Shown in pieces: positions 30,927-39,514 of a stretch of 64,000 nt of DNA. Source of the stretch: Pseudotabrizicola sediminis (GTDB lineage: Bacteria > Pseudomonadota > Alphaproteobacteria > Rhodobacterales > Rhodobacteraceae); the NCBI RefSeq assembly GCF_004745575.1, contig NZ_RPEM01000007.1:168661-232660 (forward strand). Reading direction: 5' to 3'. The first letter of the stretch is position 1. The number at the start of each line of letters is the position of its first letter. Both the position numbers and the translations under genes were made by a program. The notes under the pieces were generated by a model. The model had not been told where the DNA came from. It was given only the letters and a program-made list of their open reading frames with translations, and searched no databases.

Positions 30927-33113
30927 ATGGACCGCGCTGACATCGTACACGACAATTTCCTGCGGCGGGTCGCGGCGGGCGATCTGCCTACGGGCCGCGC
31001 ACCACAGGGGCCACTTTCGCCAGATCAGGCCAGGATTGCGTACCGCGCGGCCTGCCTCAGCCGGGCGCTGGACCGGCAGGCGCGGGTGATGCAGCGGGCG
31101 GGTCAGGGGTTCTACACCATCGGCTCGTCCGGGCATGAGGGCATGGCCGCCGTCGCCCTTGGCCTGCGCGCAGGCGACATGGCGCTGCTGCATTACCGCG
31201 ACGCCGCCTTTCAGATTGCCCGCGCGCTGACCGTGCCGGGGCAAGACCCGGTGTGGGACATGCTGCTGTCCTTCGCAGCCTCCAGCGATGACCCGATTTC
31301 CGGCGGGCGACACAAGGTGCTTGGCAGCCGTGCGCTGATGATCCCCCCGCAAACCTCGACCATCGCCAGCCATCTGCCGAAAGCGGTGGGTGCAGCCTAT
31401 TCGCTCGGGTTGATGCGCAAACACCGGCCCGAGCATGCTATCATGGACCCGGAGTCTGTAGTGATGTGCAGCTTCGGCGATGCCTCGCTGAACCATTCGA
31501 CGGCGCAAGGGGCCCTGAACGCCGCCGGTTGGGCGGCGTGGCAGGGCGCGCCGCTGCCGCTGTTGTTTGTCTGCGAAGACAATGGCATCGGCATTTCCAC
31601 CAAATCCCCACCCGGCTGGGTGGAGGCTGTGCTGCGCGCCCGCCCGGGCCTCGCCTATCACGCGGCAGACGGGCTGGACCTGTACGATACCTATGCCGTC
31701 ACCAAGGCGGTCGCAGACACCATCCGCCGCACGAAAAAGCCTGCCATCCTGCACCTGCGCACCGTGCGGCTTTACGGTCATGCCGGGGCCGATGTGCCAA
31801 CCACCTACCTGCCCCGCGCCGAGGTCGAGTCGGATGAGGCGAACGACCCGCTGCTGCACGCGGTGCGTCTGCTGGATCAGGCCGGGGTGATGACGCCGGA
31901 TCAAGCCCTGTCCCTGTATCAATCGGCCAATGATGAGGTGGTACGGCGCGCAGAGGAGGCCATCCTGCGTCCCCGGCTGCACACCGCAGCGCAGGTGATG
32001 GCCAGCATCACTCCGCCCTCGCGCCTGCGCGCGCCCCGCAACGGCCCTAGCCCCGAGGCCAGAGTGGAGGCGTTTGGCAATGACGTGAAAGCCATGGCCG
32101 ACCCCCAACCGATGAGCCGCCTGATCAACTGGGCGCTGACAGACCTGATGCTCGACCGGCCCGAGACGGTGCTGATGGGCGAGGACGTGGGCCGCAAGGG
32201 CGGGGTTTATGGGGTTACGCAAAAGCTGCAGGCGCGCTTTGGCAGCCAGCGGGTGATCGACACGCTGCTGGATGAACAATCCATCCTTGGCCTGGCCATC
32301 GGGATGGGGCAGAACGGGTTCGTGCCGATCCCCGAAATCCAGTTCCTCGCCTATCTCCACAATGCAGAAGACCAGATCCGGGGCGAAGCCGCCACCCTGC
32401 CGTTCTTTTCCAACGGTCAGTTCACCAACCCGATGGTGCTGCGGATCGCCGGTCTGGGCTATCAAAAGGGGTTTGGCGGGCATTTCCACAATGACAATTC
32501 GCTGTCAGTTCTGCGCGACATTCCCGGCCTGATCGTCGCCTGCCCGTCGCGCGGCGACGAGGCGGTCTTGATGCTGCGCGAATGCGCGCGCCTTGCCGCC
32601 GAAGAGCAGCGCGTGGTGGTGTTTGTCGAACCCATAGCCCTTTACCCCGCGCGCGATCTGCATGCCCCCGGCGACGGGCTGTGGATGCAGACCTATCCCG
32701 CACCCGGCCAGCGTCTGACATTTGGCGAAGTCGGGGTGGATGGGGACAGCACAGAGCTTGCCATCGTGACCTATGGCAATGGCGTGATGCTGTCGCATCA
32801 GGCCCGCAAGATCCTGATGGCAGAAGGAGTGTCGTGCAGGATCATTGACCTGCGGTGGATTTCCCCCCTGCCCGAAGCGGCGCTGCTGGCAGCGGTGCAG
32901 GGGGCGAGGCGCATTCTTGTGGTGGATGAGTGCCGCCGGTCGGGCAACCTCTCCGAGGCGGTGATGACCCTGCTGGCCGGCCACCCCTCTTTGATTCGGG
33001 TGACGGCGGAAGACAGTTTCATCGCCACCGGCCCGGCCTATGCGGCGACCCTGCCCTCGGCCAGCCAGATCGCCAAGGCGGCCCTGCAGCTCTTCTCTCC
33101 GGATAATCGTTAG
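30927..33113 (+). CDS. 2-oxoacid dehydrogenase E1, alpha and beta fused in one chain
   Basis: This 728-residue thiamine-diphosphate enzyme is a natural fusion. The alpha-like half (about 1-370) has the YTIGSSGHEGMAA opening and a ThDP motif starting FGDASLNHSTAQG and ending VCEDNGIGIST, with GDA in place of the usual GDG. The beta-like half (about 395-728) has LMLDRPETVLMGEDVGRKGG, and the C-terminal VVDECRRSGNLSEAV. It looks like a branched-chain or other 2-oxoacid E1, but no E2 or E3 gene is adjacent. The close gcdH neighbour raises the possibility of a 2-oxoadipate-type substrate, which is inference only. Confidence 0.88.
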   Translation: MDRADIVHDNFLRRVAAGDLPTGRAPQGPLSPDQARIAYRAACLSRALDRQARVMQRAGQGFYTIGSSGHEGMAAVALGLRAGDMALLHYRDAAFQIARALTVPGQDPVWDMLLSFAASSDDPISGGRHKVLGSRALMIPPQTSTIASHLPKAVGAAYSLGLMRKHRPEHAIMDPESVVMCSFGDASLNHSTAQGALNAAGWAAWQGAPLPLLFVCEDNGIGISTKSPPGWVEAVLRARPGLAYHAADGLDLYDTYAVTKAVADTIRRTKKPAILHLRTVRLYGHAGADVPTTYLPRAEVESDEANDPLLHAVRLLDQAGVMTPDQALSLYQSANDEVVRRAEEAILRPRLHTAAQVMASITPPSRLRAPRNGPSPEARVEAFGNDVKAMADPQPMSRLINWALTDLMLDRPETVLMGEDVGRKGGVYGVTQKLQARFGSQRVIDTLLDEQSILGLAIGMGQNGFVPIPEIQFLAYLHNAEDQIRGEAATLPFFSNGQFTNPMVLRIAGLGYQKGFGGHFHNDNSLSVLRDIPGLIVACPSRGDEAVLMLRECARLAAEEQRVVVFVEPIALYPARDLHAPGDGLWMQTYPAPGQRLTFGEVGVDGDSTELAIVTYGNGVMLSHQARKILMAEGVSCRIIDLRWISPLPEAALLAAVQGARRILVVDECRRSGNLSEAVMTLLAGHPSLIRVTAEDSFIATGPAYAATLPSASQIAKAALQLFSPDNR

Positions 33114-33124
33114 AAGTTTCGGCG

Positions 33125-33139
33125 TTAGGGAAGGCTTAG
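33125..33139 (+). promoter_or_regulatory. Possible CtrA-like site upstream of mcp
   Basis: TTAG-N7-TTAG (33125-33139) differs from the CtrA full site TTAA-N7-TTAA at one base of each half. CtrA is known to govern chemotaxis and motility genes in Rhodobacter relatives. The match is degenerate, so this is weak. Confidence 0.25.
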
Positions 33140-33169
33140 GAGGCCATAGGCCACTCTGCCCGACAGCGG

Positions 33170-33197
33170 GACCCTGCATCAGCCGGATGCAGGGGTC
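33170..33197 (+). terminator. Hairpin between the E1 fusion gene and mcp
   Basis: GACCCTGCATC (33170-33180) pairs with GATGCAGGGGTC (33186-33197) with one bulged base and a 5-base loop. It is followed by TTGTCTG, not a full T-run. Confidence 0.55.
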
Positions 33198-33218
33198 TTG
33201 TCTGGCCGGAGTGACCAC

Positions 33219-36164
33219 ATGAAAAGAACCCGTCTCACGATCCTTCTTCCGGCAGTTTTTTTCCTGTCAATGCTGGCGCTTCTGGCAGGCTACGCCAGCT
33301 TTGTCCTGACCGACATGCGCAAGGCCCTGATCACTCAGGCCATCACAGGGATGGAGGCGGCGACGGCACGGGCTGCGCAACGGGTCGATACGTGGTTTGA
33401 CGCGGCCGGGCGGACCGTCAGTTCGGTGGCCGATACCAGACAGACCCGTGACAGTATCCAGCAGCTGTCGGTCACACTGCGCGCCGCAGAGCCCGACGCC
33501 GCGGGTTTTCTCAAACGCGCCTATACAGATCCGAACCGCGCATCAGGCACCGCTCGCGACACCTTCGACTACAGGATGGACCGCAGCGCCTACGGCCAGA
33601 CCCATGCCAAAGTACACGATTATTACCGCAGCCTGCGCCGCGAACATGGATTCTACGACGTATACCTTTTTGATGCCGAGGGAACGCTGGTATATTCAGC
33701 AACTAAAGCGGGCGACCTTGGCCTGAATGCGCTGAGCGGTGATCTGGCCAATACGCCGCTCGGCGCGGCCTTCCGCCGCGCATCGGATGCAGCGCGGCCA
33801 AGTCTCGTGTTCGAGGATTTGGCCCCCTATGCCTATGCCGACGGGGCGCCCGCCGGGTTTCTGGCCCATGTCGTGGTCGACAGTGCCGGACGCAAGATCG
33901 GTGTCCTGGCGATCCAGATTCCGTCCGACCTGCTGGCCGGGCTGGTCAGCAATGATGGTCAGGATGCTGAGACCTACCGGTTCACGTTGCTTGGCACCAA
34001 TGGCACTTACTGGATGAAGCGCGGGGACGAGCTTGTGCAAGGTCGGCAGCCCCCTCAAACCCCACAGATCTTGGCGGCACAGCGTGGCGAGACCGGGGTG
34101 ATGGAAAGCACCGCCGACAGTTCCGGAGAAACCGTGCTCGCAGCATACCGGCCCGTCTCCGCTTTTGGCGCAGGTTGGGCCGTGATAACCGAATTCGAAG
34201 AGGCGCGGGTCGCGGCCCCGGTCAGACAGGCCAGCTTGCGCACGCTGCTGGCTCTGGGAGTGCTTGGGCTTGCCGCGCTCGGTGTCGGACTGGCCATTGG
34301 CCACTGGATCGCACGACCGCTGTCTCTCTTGACCCAAGCAACCTTGTCGATGATGGCACGCGAACCTGTGGCAATCCGCTTTCTGAACCGCCGGGATGAA
34401 GTCGGCGAACTGGCCCGCGGGCTGGAAGTCTTTCGCCAGGATCAGGCCGCCGCCGATGCCAACCGGGTGGAAATGCTGTTCAAAGGCAAGGCCTTTGCCA
34501 CAACCAGCATAGCGATGATGATCGCGGATGCCCAAGGCACGCTGCTTTACATCAATGACGCCCTGATCTCGCTGTTTCGCGACAACCTCACCGATCTTCA
34601 GGCCCGCTTCCCCGGCATTGACCCGGACCGGCTGATCGGGCGCAATATTTCGGTGTTCCATGGCAATCATGCCGCCAACATGTCCATGTTGACAAACCCG
34701 GCTGCAAGGATGGACTCGGACATCCAGATAGGGGGACAGGTGTTTGCCCTGTCGGTCTCTGCGGTCGAGGAAGATGACGGCTCGCGGGCAGGGTATGTGG
34801 TGGCCTGGGAAAACGTGCGTGACCGGCGGCGCTCCGACGCGATCATTGCCGCTGTCAATTCGGTCCAGACCGTGCTGGAAATCGGGTTGGATGGCCATAT
34901 TCTCAGCATGAATGATGTGGGGCTAACCACCTATCAATACGACCGCAACGCGCTCATCGGTCAGCATCTCGGCCAGCTGTTCAAGGCAGGGAGGCGACAG
35001 GCCGAGGATGTGTTGAGCCGCACGATCGCGCAGGGTCACCTTACAGAATTCCACCACAGGGTTGCGCGCGATGGCAGCGACCGCTTCGTGATCTGCAATC
35101 TGAACGTCATTCGTAACCGGCGCGGCGAAGCGCAGCGGGTTGTCGCCATCTGCACGGATCAGACCGCAGAAACCCAGTTCCGCACCGCAACCGAACGGTC
35201 GACACAGGCCCGTGCCGTCGAACAGCAAAACGTGGTCGAAGCGCTGCGGGATGCGCTGGGTGCCTTGGCGCAAGGTGATCTGACAGCGCGGATAGATACA
35301 GACTTTCCGCCTGATTACGAAAGCCTGCGGCTGAACTGCAATCAGGCTGCCCAAAGCCTGTCCGACACCTTGTCGCGCGTGGCCGAGGTTGCGGCCTCGA
35401 TCCTTGGTGGTGCCGACACCATTTCCAGCGCTGCAGCCGACCTGTCGCGCCGCACCGAAAGCCAGGCGGCAACGTTGGAGCAAACGGCTGCCGCGCTGGA
35501 CACGCTGACCACCAATGTGCGCTCTGCCACCGAAGGCACGCTGAAAGCCGGCACCAAGGTTAAATCGGCACATGACGAAGCGCATAACAACGGCGGTGTG
35601 GTGCGGCAGGCGATCGGGGCTATGGCCGCCATCGAACAGTCGTCACACCAGATTTCAAAGATTATTTCGGTTATTGACGACATTGCCTTTCAGACCAACC
35701 TTCTGGCGCTCAACGCCGGGGTAGAGGCGGCGCGGGCGGGCGAGGCTGGACGAGGCTTTGCCGTCGTCGCGGCCGAAGTGCGGGCCCTGGCGCAACGCTC
35801 ATCCGAGGCCGCCAAAGAGATCAAAACCCTGATCTCGACCTCTGAAGCCCAGGTAGGCACCGGGGCCGAGCTGGTCGGCCACAGCGGTCGCGCGGTCGAG
35901 GCGATTGTCTCCGACGTGGCAGAAATCAGCTCGATCGTTCAGGAAATTTCGCAGGCCGCGCAAGATCAGTCCAGCAGCCTGGTGGAAATCAACGCCGCGG
36001 TTGCAGTTCTTGACAAGGTGACCCAGCAAAATGCCGTCATGGTTGAAGAATCCACAGCGGCCAGTGCTCTTTTGAAGCAGGAGGCCGATGAGCTTTCTGA
36101 CCTTCTGTCCAGTTTTAACCTGAATGGCACCCCGTCGCGCCGGGAGGTAATGCGTGCTGCCTGA
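33219..36164 (+). CDS. Methyl-accepting chemotaxis protein with Cache and PAS sensing
   Basis: This 981-residue transducer starts with a membrane helix (about 8-30), then a periplasmic Cache-type region (about 35-335), a second helix (about 340-362), HAMP (about 365-420), two cytoplasmic PAS domains (about 425-535 and 545-660), and the coiled-coil signalling module. The hairpin tip reads [18 protein letters not shown]. It therefore senses both outside and inside signals; the ligands are unknown. ATG 33219 follows a CCGGAG ribosome site. cheB overlaps its stop by 11 bases and cheD follows, forming a three-gene + strand arm of the island. Confidence 0.93.
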   Translation: MKRTRLTILLPAVFFLSMLALLAGYASFVLTDMRKALITQAITGMEAATARAAQRVDTWFDAAGRTVSSVADTRQTRDSIQQLSVTLRAAEPDAAGFLKRAYTDPNRASGTARDTFDYRMDRSAYGQTHAKVHDYYRSLRREHGFYDVYLFDAEGTLVYSATKAGDLGLNALSGDLANTPLGAAFRRASDAARPSLVFEDLAPYAYADGAPAGFLAHVVVDSAGRKIGVLAIQIPSDLLAGLVSNDGQDAETYRFTLLGTNGTYWMKRGDELVQGRQPPQTPQILAAQRGETGVMESTADSSGETVLAAYRPVSAFGAGWAVITEFEEARVAAPVRQASLRTLLALGVLGLAALGVGLAIGHWIARPLSLLTQATLSMMAREPVAIRFLNRRDEVGELARGLEVFRQDQAAADANRVEMLFKGKAFATTSIAMMIADAQGTLLYINDALISLFRDNLTDLQARFPGIDPDRLIGRNISVFHGNHAANMSMLTNPAARMDSDIQIGGQVFALSVSAVEEDDGSRAGYVVAWENVRDRRRSDAIIAAVNSVQTVLEIGLDGHILSMNDVGLTTYQYDRNALIGQHLGQLFKAGRRQAEDVLSRTIAQGHLTEFHHRVARDGSDRFVICNLNVIRNRRGEAQRVVAICTDQTAETQFRTATERSTQARAVEQQNVVEALRDALGALAQGDLTARIDTDFPPDYESLRLNCNQAAQSLSDTLSRVAEVAASILGGADTISSAAADLSRRTESQAATLEQTAAALDTLTTNVRSATEGTLKAGTKVKSAHDEAHNNGGVVRQAIGAMAAIEQSSHQISKIISVIDDIAFQTNLLALNAGVEAARAGEAGRGFAVVAAEVRALAQRSSEAAKEIKTLISTSEAQVGTGAELVGHSGRAVEAIVSDVAEISSIVQEISQAAQDQSSSLVEINAAVAVLDKVTQQNAVMVEESTAASALLKQEADELSDLLSSFNLNGTPSRREVMRAA

Positions 36165-36807
36165 TCCGTCCAGTGCAAATGGTCCTACGGGAAACACCCG
36201 CAACAGCGGCGGTCGCATCATCGTCATTGGCGCGTCGACCGGGGGGGTCGAAGCGCTTTACACGCTGCTGTCAGAGTTTCCCAGTGATTGCCCGCCCACC
36301 TTCGTGGTGCAACATATGCGCCCGGGGTTTGTCGAAGGCTTTGTCGCCGGGCTGAACCGTGTCTGCGCTGCCGACGTCGTTCAGGCGCAGGACCGACAAT
36401 TGCTGCGCCAGGGCCAGATTTACATCGCGCCCGCCGGCAACATGCATCTGTGCCTGGCCGCAACCCCGGTCGTGTCGATACGGCTGACAGAGGCCCCACC
36501 GGTGCACGGGCACCGCCCGGCGGTTGACCCGCTGTTCCTGTCAGCTGCCCAACTGCGCCCTGCCCCGGTTGCCGCTCTGCTGACCGGAATGGGACGCGAT
36601 GGGGCAGAAGGGCTGCTGCAGATCCGCCGTGCCGGGGGGCATACCATTGCCCAGGATCAGGCAAGTTCGGTCGTCTACGGAATGCCCGGTGCCGCGCGCG
36701 AACTCGGGGCTGCCCATCAGATCCTCCCGCTTTCCGCAATCGCCGCCGCCCTCCTGCGGCTGTCGGGTCAGACCGGGCCACACATTTCAAACAGGGGGAT
36801 CAGTTGA
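36154..36807 (+). CDS. cheB: CheB methylesterase catalytic domain without receiver domain
   Basis: This 217-residue protein consists of the CheB esterase/deamidase domain only. The nucleophile S28 in GASTGG, H54 in VQHM and D149 in TGMGRDG form the triad that hydrolyses glutamyl methyl esters on chemoreceptors. The usual N-terminal response-regulator domain and linker are absent; only 20 Gly/Asn/Thr-rich residues precede the core. It starts at GTG 36154, well spaced from GGAGG, overlapping the mcp stop. Activity would not be gated by CheA phosphorylation in the standard way. Confidence 0.93.
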   Translation: MLPDPSSANGPTGNTRNSGGRIIVIGASTGGVEALYTLLSEFPSDCPPTFVVQHMRPGFVEGFVAGLNRVCAADVVQAQDRQLLRQGQIYIAPAGNMHLCLAATPVVSIRLTEAPPVHGHRPAVDPLFLSAAQLRPAPVAALLTGMGRDGAEGLLQIRRAGGHTIAQDQASSVVYGMPGAARELGAAHQILPLSAIAAALLRLSGQTGPHISNRGIS

Positions 36808-37322
36808 TGCAGACCGGCGAACGGCTTAGGATTGTCATTCAAGGCGAATACATCATCTCATCCGACCCTCAGGATGTGCTGTCCACCATCCTGGGGTCCT
36901 GTGTCGCCGCCTTCCTGCGCGACCCAGTGGCGGGCGTAGGTGGCTTGAACCATTTCCTATTGCCCGGAAATGACCCGAATGACCGCAACGCCATGAAATA
37001 TGGGCTCAACGCCATGGAATTGCTGATCAACAGCCTGATCAGCAGCGGCGCGCGGCGTGACCGGCTTGAAGGCAAGCTGTTTGGCGGCGGGCGTATGGTT
37101 CCCGGGCTGACTGATATCGGTGCCGCGAACGGGCGCTTTGCGGAAGATTTCCTGCGACGGGAAAACATTCGCTACCTTGGCGGCAGCCTGGGCGGTGACC
37201 ATGGGCGCAAGATCCGCGTCTGGCCGGTGTCTGGCCAGGTGCAGCAGATGAAGATGCCGACGACAGCGGTGAAAGAGGTGGCAGTGGTGCCTGTTCCGCG
37301 TACCGAAATTGTGCTGTTTTGA
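36807..37322 (+). CDS. cheD: Chemoreceptor glutamine deamidase CheD
   Basis: This 171-residue enzyme deamidates receptor glutamines and can antagonise CheB or CheC-type proteins. Catalytic C32 (LGSCVAAF) and H49 (GLNHFLLPG) are clear, as are KYGLNAMELLINSLI and GKLFGGGRM. The ATG at 36807 overlaps the cheB stop by one base. The gene converges on the minus-strand che operon across a short gap with an 11-base hairpin. Confidence 0.95.
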   Translation: MQTGERLRIVIQGEYIISSDPQDVLSTILGSCVAAFLRDPVAGVGGLNHFLLPGNDPNDRNAMKYGLNAMELLINSLISSGARRDRLEGKLFGGGRMVPGLTDIGAANGRFAEDFLRRENIRYLGGSLGGDHGRKIRVWPVSGQVQQMKMPTTAVKEVAVVPVPRTEIVLF

Positions 37323-37325
37323 CGA

Positions 37326-37351
37326 CCGGCACCGTTACAAAACGGTGCCGG
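37326..37351. terminator. Hairpin between convergent che arms
   Basis: A perfect 11-base stem, CCGGCACCGTT with AACGGTGCCGG, encloses an ACAA loop directly after the cheD stop. It has no T-run on either side. Its position between convergent units suggests it limits read-through in both directions. Confidence 0.55.
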
Positions 37352-37368
37352 CACACAGTCGGAGCCGA

Positions 37369-37773
37369 TCAGAACAGGACGATCTGTGGCGTGGTCGCCA
37401 GCTGCTGCCCATGGCGCAAAGCATGGGTCAAGGTCTGCAAACGCGGCAGGTCTACCAGCACATCGATGTGCTGGTCAGGCTCATCGGGCAGCCGCGATGC
37501 GATCCCGACCAAGATATCAGACAAGCCTGTCAGTTCCTGGATCATCAGATCCAGCGATTGCAGGCGAGACCTGTTGGTTCCTTTCAGATCTGCCACGACA
37601 GTGCCATCAATGCCATCTGTGCAAAGCATCACAGCTTCGATCGCCCGCAGGGTTTCGGTAATGCGCAGCAGATGCTTTCCACTGCGCAGCACCGCGAGCC
37701 GTCCGCTCAGGGCAGAACTCTCGCTGGCAAAGACCGGATTGATCTCTGGCTCAATGCCGGTTGGATCAGACAT
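37369..37773 (-). CDS. Unknown protein at the end of the che operon
   Basis: This is a 134-residue soluble protein with no recognised family. It is mostly helical in composition, with long stretches such as SALSGRLAVLRSGKHLLRI and LDLMIQELTGLSDILVG, and ends in a hydrophobic PQIVLF tail. Its ATG overlaps the stop of the upstream cheY (TGATG), so it is translationally coupled to a response regulator. CheY-binding or phosphatase-like function is possible from position, but no CheZ, CheX or FliY signature is visible. Confidence 0.7.
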   Translation of the reverse strand: MSDPTGIEPEINPVFASESSALSGRLAVLRSGKHLLRITETLRAIEAVMLCTDGIDGTVVADLKGTNRSRLQSLDLMIQELTGLSDILVGIASRLPDEPDQHIDVLVDLPRLQTLTHALRHGQQLATTPQIVLF

Positions 37774-38156
37774 CAAATGGGGCCTACCACCTTTTCAATG
37801 CAGTCACGCATCCCCTCTCGGGTGAAGGGCTTTGTGATCATGTTATTCATGCCAAGGGCCCGCCCCTTGGCAACGACCGTGGCATCGGCCCGGCCTGTCA
37901 CGAGGATGAATCCAAGCCGCTCAATCCCCCGGGTGCGCCGGATTCCTTCCAGCAGGCCCAGCCCGTCAAGGCCGGGCATATGATAATCTGAAATGACCAG
38001 ATGAACCGGCTTTTGCACCAGCGAGCGCAAGGCCTCATCCCCGTCAGCGCAGGTGCGATACCCCTCGATCTGCATCCAGTCCAGCGCCTGTGTAATCAGA
38101 CCGCGACTGACCGCCGTGTCATCGACCACCATCACTTTCAGATCTTCCCGCTTCAT
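37773..38156 (-). CDS. cheY: CheY-like single-domain response regulator, copy 1
   Basis: This 127-residue receiver domain has D12 and D13 for metal binding, phospho-acceptor D57 (VISDYHMPG), T87 (ILVTGR) and K109 (ITKPF). It lies downstream of cheR and is coupled to the unknown 134-residue gene. With no output domain it could act as the motor ligand or as a phosphate sink; which of the two CheY proteins in this operon does which is not decidable from sequence. Confidence 0.92.
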   Translation of the reverse strand: MKREDLKVMVVDDTAVSRGLITQALDWMQIEGYRTCADGDEALRSLVQKPVHLVISDYHMPGLDGLGLLEGIRRTRGIERLGFILVTGRADATVVAKGRALGMNNMITKPFTREGMRDCIEKVVGPI

Positions 38157-38192
38157 TTGAGCCCCCTTGTCAGGTCAATTCAATGCCGCTGT

Positions 38193-39059
38193 TCAGCGGC
38201 GACGATAGGTTGTCATGCCGTCAGTTTCGAATTCTGACAGGGCAGGACCGGTGATGCGCTCAGAATGGCCGATCATCAGAAACCCGCCCGGAGCCAGTAG
38301 GTCCGCAAAACGCTGCCACAGCCGTTCTTGCGTGACCTGGTTGAAATAGATCACAACATTGCGGCAAAAGATCACCTGAAACGGCCCCTTGATCGGCCAT
38401 TTATCTTGCAAATTTAAAGGATTGCAGGAAACCAGCCGACGCGCCTTTTCAGCGATGCGCAGTTCATCCCCAGCTGCGGGATGGTCAAAAAGCCGGCGGG
38501 ACTGCTCGGCCGAGAGGCCCTGCACAGAGTCGCTCGCATAGATGGCGCGCCGGGTCTTTTCAATCATCGTCTGATCAATATCTGTCGCCAGAATGCGCAC
38601 ATCATAGCGGTGCACATCCGGGCAGGCCGCAAGGATCGTGGCCGCGATGCTGTAGGGCTCCTCACCACTGGAACAGCCGGCGGACCACAGGCGTACCCGC
38701 GCGCCAGCCTGCGCCTTCGCGATCAGCGGCGGCAAAATGGTTGATGCCAAAGCGTCAAAATGATGCTGTTCGCGAAAGAAGGAGGTAACATTGGTGGTGA
38801 CAGCTGAAATCAGCGCCTGACGTTCTGCTTCATTCCCATCGGCAGAGATGAAGTCTGCATAGGTTGAAAAATCCGACAGGTTCAGGGCACGCAACCGTTT
38901 TATCAGCCGCGAATGGACCAAAGGGCGCTTTGCATCGGCCAGAACAATGCCGGCAAGCGAGTGCACAATCTGGGCAATGCGCGAGAAATCCCGATCATCC
39001 AGTGGCACATCTGCATCCGCTTGCAAGGAAGCCCCCATGGGTTCAGGCCGCCGCGTCAT
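38193..39059 (-). CDS. cheR: Chemotaxis methyltransferase CheR
   Basis: This 288-residue SAM-dependent enzyme methylates chemoreceptor glutamates. The N-terminal helical domain (DRDFSRIAQIVHSLAGIVL) precedes the Rossmann domain with SAM motif LWSAGCSSGEEPYS, the ATDID acidic loop and the IFCRNVVIYF motif. The start is uncertain: ATG 39059 overlaps cheW by 17 bases, and ATG 39038 lies 4 bases beyond the cheW stop; neither has a clear ribosome site. Chemotaxis regulation comes through receptor methylation opposed by CheB. Confidence 0.93.
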   Translation of the reverse strand: MTRRPEPMGASLQADADVPLDDRDFSRIAQIVHSLAGIVLADAKRPLVHSRLIKRLRALNLSDFSTYADFISADGNEAERQALISAVTTNVTSFFREQHHFDALASTILPPLIAKAQAGARVRLWSAGCSSGEEPYSIAATILAACPDVHRYDVRILATDIDQTMIEKTRRAIYASDSVQGLSAEQSRRLFDHPAAGDELRIAEKARRLVSCNPLNLQDKWPIKGPFQVIFCRNVVIYFNQVTQERLWQRFADLLAPGGFLMIGHSERITGPALSEFETDGMTTYRRR

Positions 39060-39510
39060 CGGCCGGCGGCAACAGCTGTGCGACATCCAGCAAGCGGATC
39101 AACCGGCTGTCCTGCACAACCACGCCGCGCAGCATGCTGCGGGTGGCTTCGGACGCAAGATCGGGTGTCGGCTGAATGCCAGAGGCGGGAACCCCCAGGA
39201 TATCGGTCACCGCTTCCACCAGAAGACCGACCGTCCTGTTCTGGATTGCGGCCACGATAATGACATTGCGGTCCTTGTCTTCAATCGGCTCCAAACCCAG
39301 CCGCCTGGCCAGATCCAGGATCGGCACCACGGCCCCCCGGAGGTTGATCACCCCCTGCACATAGCTTGGCGCATGTGGCAGCAGCGCCGGCCGGCTCCAA
39401 CCGCGGATTTCACGGACCGAAAGAATGTCGATGCAGAAATCCTGCCCGGCTGTCCGAAAGGCAACCAGTTCTCTGATATCGGGATCGGTGGCGAAACCGG
39501 AGGAGCGCAT
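39043..39510 (-). CDS. cheW: CheW coupling protein
   Basis: This 155-residue SH3-like adaptor connects chemoreceptors to CheA. The ELVAFRTAGQDFCIDILSV opening, YVQGVINLRGAVVPILDL core and RTVGLLVEAVTDIL segment are typical. The C-terminus ends in a PADDAAA tail that overlaps cheR. It sits immediately downstream of cheA (4 bases) in the minus-strand operon. Confidence 0.94.
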   Translation of the reverse strand: MRSSGFATDPDIRELVAFRTAGQDFCIDILSVREIRGWSRPALLPHAPSYVQGVINLRGAVVPILDLARRLGLEPIEDKDRNVIIVAAIQNRTVGLLVEAVTDILGVPASGIQPTPDLASEATRSMLRGVVVQDSRLIRLLDVAQLLPPADDAAA

Positions 39511-39514
39511 GAGC

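Noticed and set aside
36807-37322. TTG at 36804 as the cheD start
   Set aside because: It adds one residue and lacks any advantage; the ATG at 36807 overlaps the cheB stop in the usual coupled manner.
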